Shown one piece after another: positions 8,081 through 15,263 of a stretch of 25,778 bases of DNA (positions are counted from its first letter, which is position 1; every line of letters begins with the position of its first letter). The notes beneath the pieces were generated by a model that saw only the letters and a program-made list of their open reading frames with translations, did no database searches and was not told the origin of the DNA. The DNA comes from a virus. The stretch is from positions 1 through 25,778 of IMG/VR virus record IMGVR_UViG_3300029922_000279; one strand, given 5' to 3'. Position numbers and translations under genes: made by a program.

Positions 8081-9112
8081 ATGCATAATTGTGGCGTGTA
8101 TCAGATTACGAATATTTTGACAGGCAAATTTTATATCGGGTCTTCGGTGAATATTGCACATCGTTGGCGGCATCATATTTGGCACGCTAAGGGCCAGACA
8201 AATGTCAGTCGTTATCGATTGCAACATGCTCTAGCCAAGCATGGAGAAGAGATGTTCGAATTTGAAGTTTTGGAAGAATGCGAGCCGATCAAAGAAGTCA
8301 TTTTGGCCCGCGAACAACATTACATCGATACATTAAAACCCGACTACAATATCCTACTGATCGCAGGATCGAGGTTGGGCACCAAGCATTCTCCTGAAAC
8401 GATCGAAAAAATGCGCGGTAAAACCCCCTGGAACAAAGGCACAGGGGCACCCAAACTACCTAAAACACCTGAGCAAGAAGAAGCCACCAGACGGGCGCGT
8501 AGTCTCGCTCAGATGGGTCGAATTCCCCATAACAAAGGAATACCTATGACCGAAGAAATGAAAAAACTTATTTCTGATGCCAAAATGGGTAAAAATCTTG
8601 GTCATGAACCCTGGAACAAGGGGATTGAAACTGGACCACAGAGTGCTGAGACTTGTGCTTTGAAGTCGCAGAACAGGAAGGGAAAACAACTTGGTCCGCG
8701 TGGTCCTAGATCGGCTGAAACCGTAAAGCGGATGTCGGAGTCGATGACGGGTATGGAGCGTCTGTATGCCAGAGGCAAGGCCAGTCCCAATAGCAAGAAC
8801 GGTCACTTCGGTATCTCCTGGCGTAAAGATACGCAGAAATGGCAGGTGCGTTTACCGAGTGAGTCATCGCCCGAACAAGATCGCAAATTTGGCTCATACG
8901 ATGTTCTAGAAGATGCTCTGGCACGGCGCGACGAAATTCTGGCAAGGGGTGTTGATAACGCCGTGGCGAACAATGAGAATGCTGGGCGGAGAGTATTGAT
9001 CGATCCGCAGGCTGTGCAGAGTCGTTTGATGTCTGGTATGACCGCATATGCTATTCAGCGCGAACTCGGGATCACCAAACCGACCTACTATCGACTGTTT
9101 GCAGCAGCCTGA
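8081..9112 (+). CDS. free-standing GIY-YIG homing endonuclease with NUMOD and AP2-like DNA-binding parts
   Basis: The protein has 343 residues from the ATG at 8081; a GTG at 8069 lies inside the ribosome-binding site and is rejected. Residues 1-90 are the GIY-YIG nuclease: GVY at 5-7, YIG at 18-20, Arg28 and Glu78 (REQHYIDTLKPDYN), all catalytic positions present. Next come two or three NUMOD3-type repeats (GTKHSPETIEKMRG, PWNKG twice, RSAETVKRMSESM), then a short AP2/NUMOD-like strand region (HFGISWRKDTQKWQVRL ... FGSYDVLEDALARRDE) and a C-terminal helix-turn-helix (MTAYAIQRELGITKPTYYRLF). It should cut one or both strands at a homing site in a phage relative. It sits between genes, not in an intron. 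The upstream hairpin suggests late-only translation, as for T4 I-TevI. Confidence 0.9.
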   Translation: MHNCGVYQITNILTGKFYIGSSVNIAHRWRHHIWHAKGQTNVSRYRLQHALAKHGEEMFEFEVLEECEPIKEVILAREQHYIDTLKPDYNILLIAGSRLGTKHSPETIEKMRGKTPWNKGTGAPKLPKTPEQEEATRRARSLAQMGRIPHNKGIPMTEEMKKLISDAKMGKNLGHEPWNKGIETGPQSAETCALKSQNRKGKQLGPRGPRSAETVKRMSESMTGMERLYARGKASPNSKNGHFGISWRKDTQKWQVRLPSESSPEQDRKFGSYDVLEDALARRDEILARGVDNAVANNENAGRRVLIDPQAVQSRLMSGMTAYAIQRELGITKPTYYRLFAAA

Positions 9113-9201
9113 TCACCGCAAGGAGGTCGCCAGCCATTGATCGCTGTGTCCGGCACCATATATGCAACAAACGCGCGTAACTGAAAGCAGTCTTGTTAAA
9201 G

Positions 9202-9447
9202 ATGAAACCTATTGATCTGTGTATTATTGGCGGCATAATGGCATCCTGTCTACTCATCGTTCTCACGCTGCCTGCTGCTTCGTTAGAGACTGACGACGTC
9301 GCACTTAAGAACTCGGTTGATCACACGCTTTGTGTATCCTTACTCGAAAATTCCCAAGATGCCCGACTGGAAACCATACCCGTCTGTGCAGGCGATCTGC
9401 GATATAACAGGATCGTTTCGCATCCCGATCCTGGTTCCCAGCAATAG
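9202..9447 (+). CDS. small membrane-anchored or exported protein
   Basis: The protein has 81 residues from the ATG at 9202 (a TTG at 9193 is possible). The first 27 residues form one hydrophobic segment, PIDLCIIGGIMASCLLIVLT then LPAAS, consistent with a signal sequence or anchor. The remainder is short and polar with two more cysteines (HTLC, PVC). The ribosome-binding site is weak. The size and topology fit a lysis accessory or superinfection-type envelope protein, but there is no motif to decide. Confidence 0.5.
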   Translation: MKPIDLCIIGGIMASCLLIVLTLPAASLETDDVALKNSVDHTLCVSLLENSQDARLETIPVCAGDLRYNRIVSHPDPGSQQ

Positions 9448-9480
9448 AAGCGTTTTCGCTATCACCTCAGGAGTTCACTT

Positions 9481-9714
9481 ATGGCGATCAAGGCATTTCA
9501 AAATACCAGGAACGACAATCGGGTGCGCTACACCCGGCACAACGACGTGCATCCGCCAGCGTCTGACTGGAAACTAATCGGTTCCTATGAGCCGAACGCG
9601 GACAACGCCGCTATGCCTTATCTGGCTCAGATCGAGACCGGATTAAGCGACCGCGACGTTGAGTCGGTCGAGGCGTTGATCAGTATCACGGTTCGGCGAC
9701 GGCAAAAAGCCTAA
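9481..9714 (+). CDS. small hypothetical protein
   Basis: The protein has 77 residues, with CAGGAG seven bases before the ATG. It is basic and soluble-looking, with an N-terminal RNDNRVRYTRHNDVHPP stretch and a helical C-terminus (LSDRDVESVEALISITVRRRQ). I do not recognise a family. It lies 33 bases after the exported protein 9202-9447 and probably shares its message. The TAAATA at 9712-9717 overlaps its stop codon, so a new transcript begins for the next gene. Confidence 0.6.
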   Translation: MAIKAFQNTRNDNRVRYTRHNDVHPPASDWKLIGSYEPNADNAAMPYLAQIETGLSDRDVESVEALISITVRRRQKA

Positions 9715-9717
9715 ATA
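9712..9717 (+). promoter_or_regulatory. late promoter core before 9738
   Basis: CCTAAATATT overlaps the stop of the preceding gene and ends 20 bases before the ATG at 9738, the usual spacing in this window. Only a weak 4-bp stem (GCAA/TTGC) surrounds it. Confidence 0.5.
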
Positions 9718-9737
9718 TTGCGGTGAGGGACAATTCA

Positions 9738-10001
9738 ATGAAATCATTAATCGCAGCGACTTTGATCTCCATATTCGCCTTCGGCTTTTCAGACAATGCT
9801 TCGGCCGAGCCGGGCGGCTGCCTGAAATACGGTGCCGGTGGCGCCCTGGCCGGACATTTCGTCGGTCAGGGGCATGCGGTCCTGGGCGGCGCCGCTGGAT
9901 GCGCGGCTGGGGCCTGGAAGCGACATCAATACCGCAAACACCAGAACACGGGATCATACGGCAACAGCAGCTATGGTCACGGTTATCACTCCGGATACTG
10001 A
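9738..10001 (+). CDS. exported glycine-zipper-like small protein
   Basis: The protein has 87 residues from the ATG at 9738, with GGTGAGGG upstream; an in-frame GTG at 9723 lies in that ribosome-binding site. Residues 1-23 are a signal peptide with a plausible cleavage after ASA (FGFSDNASA-EP). The middle (YGAGGALAGHFVGQGHAVLG then GAAGCAAGA) shows small-residue GxxxG spacing like glycine-zipper 2TM membrane proteins, and the C-terminus is His/Tyr/Gly/Ser-rich. Bacterial relatives sit in the envelope. In a phage it might act in lysis, exclusion or host-surface change. It may have been acquired from a host. A strong terminator follows directly. Confidence 0.65.
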   Translation: MKSLIAATLISIFAFGFSDNASAEPGGCLKYGAGGALAGHFVGQGHAVLGGAAGCAAGAWKRHQYRKHQNTGSYGNSSYGHGYHSGY

Positions 10002-10015
10002 GTAGCATCCTCAAC

Positions 10016-10050
10016 AAAACGCCAGACGCGCAATCGTCTGGCGTTTTTTT
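10016..10050 (+). terminator. intrinsic terminator after 10001
   Basis: AAAACGCCAGACG (10016-10028) and CGTCTGGCGTTTT (10035-10047) form a perfect 13-bp stem with loop CGCAAT, followed by T to 10050. It is GC-rich with a seven-T tract, a textbook intrinsic terminator that isolates the following GIY-YIG gene from upstream transcription. Confidence 0.9.
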
Positions 10051-10058
10051 GTCATCAT

Positions 10059-10097
10059 CTCGCTTTGATAAATGGTGGTAGATAACAATCAAGCGAG
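10059..10097 (+). promoter_or_regulatory. hairpin with late-promoter-like loop, controlling the GIY-YIG gene at 10103
   Basis: CTCGCTTTGAT (10059-10069) pairs with ATCAAGCGAG (10088-10097) with one bulged T. TTGATAAATG spans the upstream arm end and the loop. The downstream arm contains AGCGAG, the only plausible ribosome-binding site, five bases before the ATG at 10103. The layout repeats that at 8022-8079, although the sequences differ. Confidence 0.6.
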
Positions 10098-10102
10098 ACT
10101 TT

Positions 10103-10573
10103 ATGACTCTATCAGTTCAGCCCGGCATCTATCGGATTTCCAATCTGCTGTCGGGCAAGTTTTACATCGGCTCATCCGTCGATATTGCGCAACGCTGGGA
10201 CCAACATCAGTATCAGGCGATCAAAGCGATCCCCACGCGACGCTCCCATCTGTATTCGGCCATGCGTCTTTATGGCCTTGAAAATTTCATCTGCGAAGTA
10301 ATCGAACTCTGCGAACCCAATCGGAGCATGCTGTTCGAACGTGAGCAGCACTACATCGATACCTTGAAGCCGGAATATAATCTGCAATTGAAGGCGGGGA
10401 AGCATGCTCGGCCACAACCCAAACCGATCGCCCCACCTGCTCCGAAATGGACCCAATTGACCCCTCCCGTGCGCGGCAAGTGGCGCTTGGTGGGTGATCT
10501 GCCCGCCATGCCGGACGCCCCACGACGCTGGAGCGGGGTCTTGCCGGTCAGTATTGATGGCACGATTTGGTAA
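10103..10573 (+). CDS. short GIY-YIG endonuclease
   Basis: The protein has 156 residues. GIY is at 8-10, YIG at 21-23, Arg31 and Glu81 (REQHYIDTLKPEYN), so the nuclease core is intact and clearly paralogous to that of 8081-9112. After residue 98 there is only a Pro/Lys-rich linker (ARPQPKPIAPPAPKW) and a short Trp-containing tail, with no NUMOD, AP2 or helix-turn-helix. It could be a minimal endonuclease with relaxed specificity, or a degenerate copy that lost its targeting half. It lies between an intrinsic terminator and the TPR-glycosyltransferase gene, 12 bases before the latter. Confidence 0.85.
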   Translation: MTLSVQPGIYRISNLLSGKFYIGSSVDIAQRWDQHQYQAIKAIPTRRSHLYSAMRLYGLENFICEVIELCEPNRSMLFEREQHYIDTLKPEYNLQLKAGKHARPQPKPIAPPAPKWTQLTPPVRGKWRLVGDLPAMPDAPRRWSGVLPVSIDGTIW

Positions 10574-10585
10574 GGGCGACGCTTC

Positions 10586-11938
10586 GTGTTTGGCACTTTT
10601 GATGAAGTTTTCGCCGTTGGTGTGCGGCTCTATCAGGCGGGGAATGTCCAGCGTTCGGCGGATTATTTCGCACACGCGATCGAGATACAGCCGGACGCCA
10701 TCACCGCCTATGTCAACCTTGGTATGGTGTTGCGTCGGCTGAACCAACTAGACGCGAGTTTGGGCGTCTTATTGCGTGGCCTCGACGTGGCGCCACGCTC
10801 GCCAGAATGCCATATGGACCTTGCCCTGACCTATGGCGATCTCGACCGGTTTCCTGAGTCATTGCGTCATTTGACGTTGGCCAACGCGCTCTCCGACGCT
10901 TATCTGCCGCGTTACAACATGGCGGCGCTCTACGCCCGGATGGGCCATTACCAGGACTCGCTGTTTTGGTATGACAAGACCTTGGAAGTCGCGCCCGAGG
11001 ATCACGAGGCGCGGTTCTTCAAGGCGTGTGCGCTCTTAGCCCTTGGGCGGTTCGAGGACGGCTGGGCTGGTTATGAGTTACGCAGGAGCAAAACCAGTGA
11101 CACCGTGCCGCTGAGTGGTCCCGAATGGCGGGGTGAACGCTCCTGCCAGCAGTCACACGAGCATATTTTGGTGCATGCCGAACAGGGGTTCGGCGATACC
11201 ATACAAAGTGCCCGTTACATTGCGTTGGTGGCCTCCCGGTTTGGCAAAGTCTCCGTGGTGCCGGGGGGTGAATTGGTGCGTCTGTTCCAGCACAGTTTTG
11301 CCCATCTGACCAATGTCGCAGTGATGATCGACGTGCCCGAAGCGTATGATTGTCATGTCTGGATCGACAGTCTGATGGGGATTTTCGGCGCCGGGCTGGA
11401 CGATCTGTCGAATGCGCCCTATCTGTGCGCGCCATCGACCACGGAATGGTCTACTCGCTTGGCGGTCTTGGACGGCATTCGCATCGGCATCGTCTGGTCT
11501 GGTGGTCATAGCGAATATCGCGCCAACAAGTATCGTTCCTTACGGTTCGAGCAAATCGCTGGGTTGCTGGATGTGCCGGGATGTTCGTTCGTCTCTTTGC
11601 AGATGGGCGCGCATGCTGGTGTTTCGACCGGCATCTTCGACGCCAGCCCGTATATTGACGATTGGCAGGACACGGCGGCGGCGATCGCGGCGTTGGATTT
11701 GGTGATCTCGGTGGATACCTCGACGGCGCATTTGGCGGGCGCCATGGGGACACCGGTCTGGCTGCTCAATCAATTCCAATCGTGCTGGCGCTGGGGCCTC
11801 ACAGAGCCGTCTACGCGGTGGTATCCCAGCATGCGCATCATCCGCCAGCCCTGTCTGTTTGACTGGCCCAGCGTGCTTGCCGAGGCGCGTGACGGGCTAT
11901 TGGCGTTGACCGCACCGCTACATAGTTCGCTCGCATGA
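10586..11938 (+). CDS. TPR-glycosyltransferase (GT9/GT41-like) fusion
   Basis: The protein has 450 residues, GTG start, with AAGGG nine bases upstream. Residues 1 to about 165 form four TPR-like helix pairs (YQAGNVQRSADYFAHAIEIQ; NLGMVLRRLNQLDASL; YNMAALYARMGHYQDSLFWY; FFKACALLALGRFEDGWAGY). The C-terminal 270 residues are GT-B-like: EQGFGDTIQSARY, then RIGIVWSGG, a KYRSLRFEQIAGLL segment, and SVDTSTAHLAGAMGTPVWLL with a following WRWG ... WYPSMRI, the donor-side pattern of heptosyltransferase-like and TPR-linked transferases in proteobacteria. It may glycosylate a virion protein, host LPS or DNA; the target is not shown. Fibre genes nearby make fibre or receptor modification attractive. It was probably taken from a bacterium. 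Confidence 0.75.
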   Translation: MFGTFDEVFAVGVRLYQAGNVQRSADYFAHAIEIQPDAITAYVNLGMVLRRLNQLDASLGVLLRGLDVAPRSPECHMDLALTYGDLDRFPESLRHLTLANALSDAYLPRYNMAALYARMGHYQDSLFWYDKTLEVAPEDHEARFFKACALLALGRFEDGWAGYELRRSKTSDTVPLSGPEWRGERSCQQSHEHILVHAEQGFGDTIQSARYIALVASRFGKVSVVPGGELVRLFQHSFAHLTNVAVMIDVPEAYDCHVWIDSLMGIFGAGLDDLSNAPYLCAPSTTEWSTRLAVLDGIRIGIVWSGGHSEYRANKYRSLRFEQIAGLLDVPGCSFVSLQMGAHAGVSTGIFDASPYIDDWQDTAAAIAALDLVISVDTSTAHLAGAMGTPVWLLNQFQSCWRWGLTEPSTRWYPSMRIIRQPCLFDWPSVLAEARDGLLALTAPLHSSLA

Positions 11939-11964
11939 GCGAGTTAGAGCCGGTGGAGATTCCC

Positions 11965-12276
11965 ATGTATTATTTTAATGATTTGACCCCGGCAGAAGCC
12001 GAGCGCGTAGCATTGCTTGTCGAAGAATGCGGCGAGATCATCCAGATGGGCGGCAAAATATTGCGGCATGGTTATGAGAGCGTCAACCCGTTTGACGGGG
12101 TCAACGCATTGACCAATCGGCAGCGCCTACAAAATGAAATAGGCGATCTGCGTGCCGTGATCAAATTGATGATCCACAATAACGACATGCTGGAAGGCGA
12201 AATCATTGTCGCTACCCAAGCTAAGTTCAAGCGTATGGAACCATGGCTCCATCATCAGTTATCCTTGCCTGAATAA
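11965..12276 (+). CDS. MazG-like all-alpha nucleotide pyrophosphohydrolase family protein
   Basis: The frame opens with an ATG at 11935 that overlaps the TGA of the glycosyltransferase, but GGTGGAG stands eight bases before the ATG at 11965 and I prefer it (103 residues). The helix VALLVEECGEIIQMGGKIL carries the EExxE-type acidic cluster, and a second helix has EIGDLRAV, giving the ExxD pair expected in all-alpha NTP pyrophosphatases. Such phage proteins trim nucleotide pools or act on alarmones. This is a short, single-domain member; the substrate is unknown. If 11935 were used it would be translationally coupled to the upstream gene. Confidence 0.6.
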   Translation: MYYFNDLTPAEAERVALLVEECGEIIQMGGKILRHGYESVNPFDGVNALTNRQRLQNEIGDLRAVIKLMIHNNDMLEGEIIVATQAKFKRMEPWLHHQLSLPE

Positions 12277-12463
12277 GGATGCATCGCTTAGGGCGTGCTT
12301 CTGAGGTCCTGAAAGTTCTGCCATGTTCAGCTAAATGACATTCTTCGCACAAAGTTGTGCCGTTGTTAACGTTCCATAGGAAGGAACAATCTCTAGCTTC
12401 AGCACGGTTTTTGATGTCGAACATTACTTGGGAACCGCCCCATTCACACAAGGATGATTCAAT
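12227..12463 (-). pseudogene. degenerate HNH endonuclease remnant
   Basis: On the minus strand between two plus genes, a short frame (TTG at 12451) reads LCEWGGSQ, DIKNRAE, then LWNVNNGTTLCEECHLAEHG. HNH enzymes of the CxxCG ... DHIK ... NNGxTLCxxCH type show the same order. Here the second cysteine of the first pair is Gly, and the DHIK catalytic His is absent (FDIK), while the NNG-TLC-CH part is nearly perfect. There is no ribosome-binding site, and the 3' part runs into the antisense of the MazG-like gene. I read it as the eroded end of a former homing endonuclease gene filling the 190-base gap. Confidence 0.5.
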
Positions 12464-12466
12464 TCA

Positions 12467-13504
12467 ATGCCGATTAATCTGTATGAGGGCGATTGCCTCG
12501 AAATGATGAAAAGAATGCCAACCGAGTCAATAGACGCGATCGTGACAGACCCACCCGGTGGCATTTCGTTCATGGGAAAGGTTTGGGATTCTAACAAAGG
12601 CGGACGGGATGATTGGATTATGTGGATGACATATATTTCAGCCGAATGTCTCAGGCTTACCAAACCGGGTGGTTATGCTCTGGTGTGGAGCTTTCCCCGG
12701 ACATCACATTGGACAGCGACCGCCTGGGAGAACGCAGGTTGGGAGGTTAGAGATCGCATTGCTTACCTGTTTGGAAGCGGATTTCCCAAATCAAGCAATC
12801 ATCTAAAACCGGCGTGTGAAGATTGGTGGTTGTTGCGTAAGCCATTGAGTGGCACAGTGGCAGTAAACGTAATGACACATGGCACAGGTAATATCAATAT
12901 TGATGAGTGCAGGGTACCAACTGATGGGCCGCGTCCGGGTCGTTCAACCTCCCAAAGCAAAAGTGGCCTTACCGGGTCAGGTGGCGCGGTAACTTATGGA
13001 GCATTTGATGTACGTGGCAGTATCGCCGTTGAAGACACGATCCGAGGACGCTGGCCCACTAACGTAATCCATGACGGCTCAGACGAAGTGATGGAAGAAT
13101 TCGCCAAATATGGTAAACGAGGGGCTTCAGCACCGGTAAGAGGGCATGAACCTAGTCGGACTGGACAAAACGGCATCTACAATCATTGGGATCGTGTACC
13201 TGGCTCGTTTTTCGATGACACCGGCACTGCTGCTCGGTTTTTCTATACATCGAAGGTTTCGCCCAAAGAGCGTGAGGGATCGAAACATCCGACGATGAAG
13301 CCTTTGTCGCTGATCCGCTATCTGTGCCGCCTGATCACACCAACGGGCGGCACGGTATTAGACTGCTTTGCTGGATCGGGCACCACTGGATTGGCGGCTG
13401 TGGAGGAAGGTTTCAATGCCATTCTGATTGAACAGGAGAGCGAGTATATCGAGCATATCAAGAAACGCTTGGCTTTGTTCCTGAACCATTCCACGGAAGG
13501 CTGA
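12467..13504 (+). CDS. DNA methyltransferase, beta-class amino-methyltransferase
   Basis: The protein has 345 residues, with AAGGATG before the ATG. Motif IV (TDPPG, residues 27-31) precedes motif I (DCFAGSGTTG, from about residue 299), the beta-class order for N6-adenine or N4-cytosine transfer from AdoMet. DPPG replaces the usual DPPY; this variant with GISFMGKVWD, RDDWIMWM and KPGGYALVWSFPRTSHWTA is typical of phage and prophage solitary methylases. HPTMKP before motif I is the usual partner motif. No restriction gene is adjacent, so it likely protects phage DNA or alters regulation. The middle (residues 150-230) would carry target recognition. Confidence 0.9.
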   Translation: MPINLYEGDCLEMMKRMPTESIDAIVTDPPGGISFMGKVWDSNKGGRDDWIMWMTYISAECLRLTKPGGYALVWSFPRTSHWTATAWENAGWEVRDRIAYLFGSGFPKSSNHLKPACEDWWLLRKPLSGTVAVNVMTHGTGNINIDECRVPTDGPRPGRSTSQSKSGLTGSGGAVTYGAFDVRGSIAVEDTIRGRWPTNVIHDGSDEVMEEFAKYGKRGASAPVRGHEPSRTGQNGIYNHWDRVPGSFFDDTGTAARFFYTSKVSPKEREGSKHPTMKPLSLIRYLCRLITPTGGTVLDCFAGSGTTGLAAVEEGFNAILIEQESEYIEHIKKRLALFLNHSTEG

Positions 13505-13513
13505 TAGCATGGC

Positions 13514-13545
13514 TTGGTTGCCGCTAAATACCGGAAACCAAGGGG
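13514..13545 (+). promoter_or_regulatory. late promoter in a hairpin loop before the first tandem fibre gene
   Basis: TTGGTT-g-CCG (13514-13523) pairs with CGG-a-AACCAA (13532-13541), a 9-bp stem with one g/a mismatch. The loop is CTAAATAC (core 13525-13530). The ribosome-binding site AAGGGGA overlaps and follows the downstream arm, six bases before the GTG at 13552. Confidence 0.6.
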
Positions 13546-13551
13546 ACGGCG

Positions 13552-15198
13552 GTGGCCAATTTATATGCAGAACGGGTGCGGGCCAATACTTCGACACTGG
13601 GCACCGGCACGCTCAGCCTCGGCGCTGCGCCCATCGGCTTTCGCTCCTTTGGGCAGGCCTTGTTAGACGGCCAGTTAGTCAGTCTTGGCACGGTGTATTA
13701 TGCGATCGATGACGGTCTGAATTGGGAGGTCGGCAGCGGCATCTATACTGATCTCGCGACCGATACGCTGACCCGTACTGTGGCCGAATCCTCAGCGGGC
13801 GGCAGTGCGATTTTCCTCAGTGGCGCGGCTGTTGTGGCCCTTTCGTTAACGGCTGCGTTTGCCACGCAAAGCACCCTCGCCGCCCCGAGTGCCAACCCTG
13901 TGTTTACCGGCGTTGTGACGCTTACCGGTCCGTTAGCGCTGACCAATAGCACGACGCCGACCATCAACTTCCTCAATCCCGGCATTGCCGCGCCGAGTTA
14001 CACCACGCGTTCGGTTGGAACCAAACTGGTGCTGTATAATTCGCTCAGTAGCAGTTCGACGGATTATGCCCTGGGCATTACAGGCGGCACGTTATGGGCC
14101 TCAGTGCCAGCGAACACGCAGCAGTTTGTTTGGTATGCCGGAGTCACTCAGGTGGCCGTGCTGTCGGGGGCGGGCGTTTGGACGTTCAATGGGGGAATTG
14201 ACAACACGGTGATTGGCGGGGTTTCGCCAGCGGCCGGAACATTCACCTCGTTGATCGCCAGCACGCCGAGTCTTGGCACATCGAGTACACAGATCGCGAC
14301 GACTGCATTTGTGGCCCCGATGGTCTATAATATCGGACGCAATCGCTTGCACAATGCCCGCTTCCGCATTCAGAGCCGGGGCACCTCCTTCGTCAATCCG
14401 GCGTCGGTTTATACCGCTGATCGCTGGCTCGGGGCGAATGGTCCGGCGACCATATCGTTTGCTGCGCTCAGTGGGTATGGGCCATCACAATCGGTCTGTG
14501 TCATGACCCTGCCGGTGACTGGCAGTTCGACTGCCACGCAAATCATGCAGCGGATGAGCGCCAGCGATTGCCATGATCTATCGGGGCAGACGGTGACTGT
14601 CAGTTGGTATGGCTCAGTGGTTGCAAGTGGCACGACTATCAACCAGAATTCCGTGACGATCAGCATCCAGACGACTTCGGCGAAGGACAACTGGTCGGCC
14701 ACGCTCACCAATGCCATTTCGCAATCGGTCGCGAGTTTCCCGTTCGCTGCTCGGATGCAATTCAGTTTCGTCATGCCGAGTGTGACGAATGGCATGAACA
14801 TCATCTTTGGACTGACCTGTGCAGGCGGCACGGGTACTGTAGTTTATACGCTATCGAGTCTTCAGCTTGAGCTAGGCGGTAGTGCCACGGCGTTCGAGGA
14901 CAAACCTTTGGCCGAAGAAATGGTCGAGTGCCGCCGCTATTATCGCATAGTCGGCGTATCGGCGCGAGGCTGGCTGACCACGGCGAACGTCTCGAATGAT
15001 TCCAATATCAGTTTCCCGCGCATGCGGATCGCGCCATCTGCGACCTTGCTCACGACCGCGCAATACACCTCACCCAATCTGGCGACTGCCGGATTGTACG
15101 TGCAAGGCACATCGGATGCGCGTTACGAGATTATTTCAACTGCGGCAGGCGATACCTATAGTTTGTTTGCGCAGTATGGACTCTCGGCGGATTTATAA
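13552..15198 (+). CDS. tail-fibre-like protein, tandem copy 1
   Basis: The protein has 548 residues, GTG start (MANLYAERVRANTSTLGTG), with AAGGGGA upstream. Residues 1-110 are the shared N-terminal module (GFRSFGQAL, DDGLNWEVGSGIYT, DTLTRTVAESSAGG). Residues 110-255 are short beta repeats with an ATTFA-type linker. Residues from about 260 (IGRNRLHNARFRIQSRGTSF, YTADRW) to 470 form a jelly-roll-like domain common at fibre C-termini and suspected to bind carbohydrate. The end (CRRYYRIVGVSARG ... STAAGDTYSLFAQYGLSADL) matches copies 2 and 3. Host-receptor binding is the likely role. Confidence 0.8.
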   Translation: MANLYAERVRANTSTLGTGTLSLGAAPIGFRSFGQALLDGQLVSLGTVYYAIDDGLNWEVGSGIYTDLATDTLTRTVAESSAGGSAIFLSGAAVVALSLTAAFATQSTLAAPSANPVFTGVVTLTGPLALTNSTTPTINFLNPGIAAPSYTTRSVGTKLVLYNSLSSSSTDYALGITGGTLWASVPANTQQFVWYAGVTQVAVLSGAGVWTFNGGIDNTVIGGVSPAAGTFTSLIASTPSLGTSSTQIATTAFVAPMVYNIGRNRLHNARFRIQSRGTSFVNPASVYTADRWLGANGPATISFAALSGYGPSQSVCVMTLPVTGSSTATQIMQRMSASDCHDLSGQTVTVSWYGSVVASGTTINQNSVTISIQTTSAKDNWSATLTNAISQSVASFPFAARMQFSFVMPSVTNGMNIIFGLTCAGGTGTVVYTLSSLQLELGGSATAFEDKPLAEEMVECRRYYRIVGVSARGWLTTANVSNDSNISFPRMRIAPSATLLTTAQYTSPNLATAGLYVQGTSDARYEIISTAAGDTYSLFAQYGLSADL

Positions 15199-15215
15199 GC
15201 GAGCCTAAATATCGC
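15199..15215 (+). promoter_or_regulatory. late promoter core in a weak hairpin before fibre copy 2
   Basis: GCGA (15199-15202) and TCGC (15212-15215) flank a nine-base loop GCCTAAATA (core 15206-15211), just past the stop of copy 1. A second imperfect hairpin (CCCC..GATC / GATC..GGGG, 15221-15246) lies between it and the start codon. Confidence 0.45.
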
Positions 15216-15263
15216 AAGACCCCGTGATCCTGATTGATCGGGGGGCATGAGGGAGACGCAGGC

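Noticed and set aside
10172-10747. 191-codon minus-strand frame
   Set aside because: Antisense to the GIY-YIG and glycosyltransferase genes, no recognisable motif.
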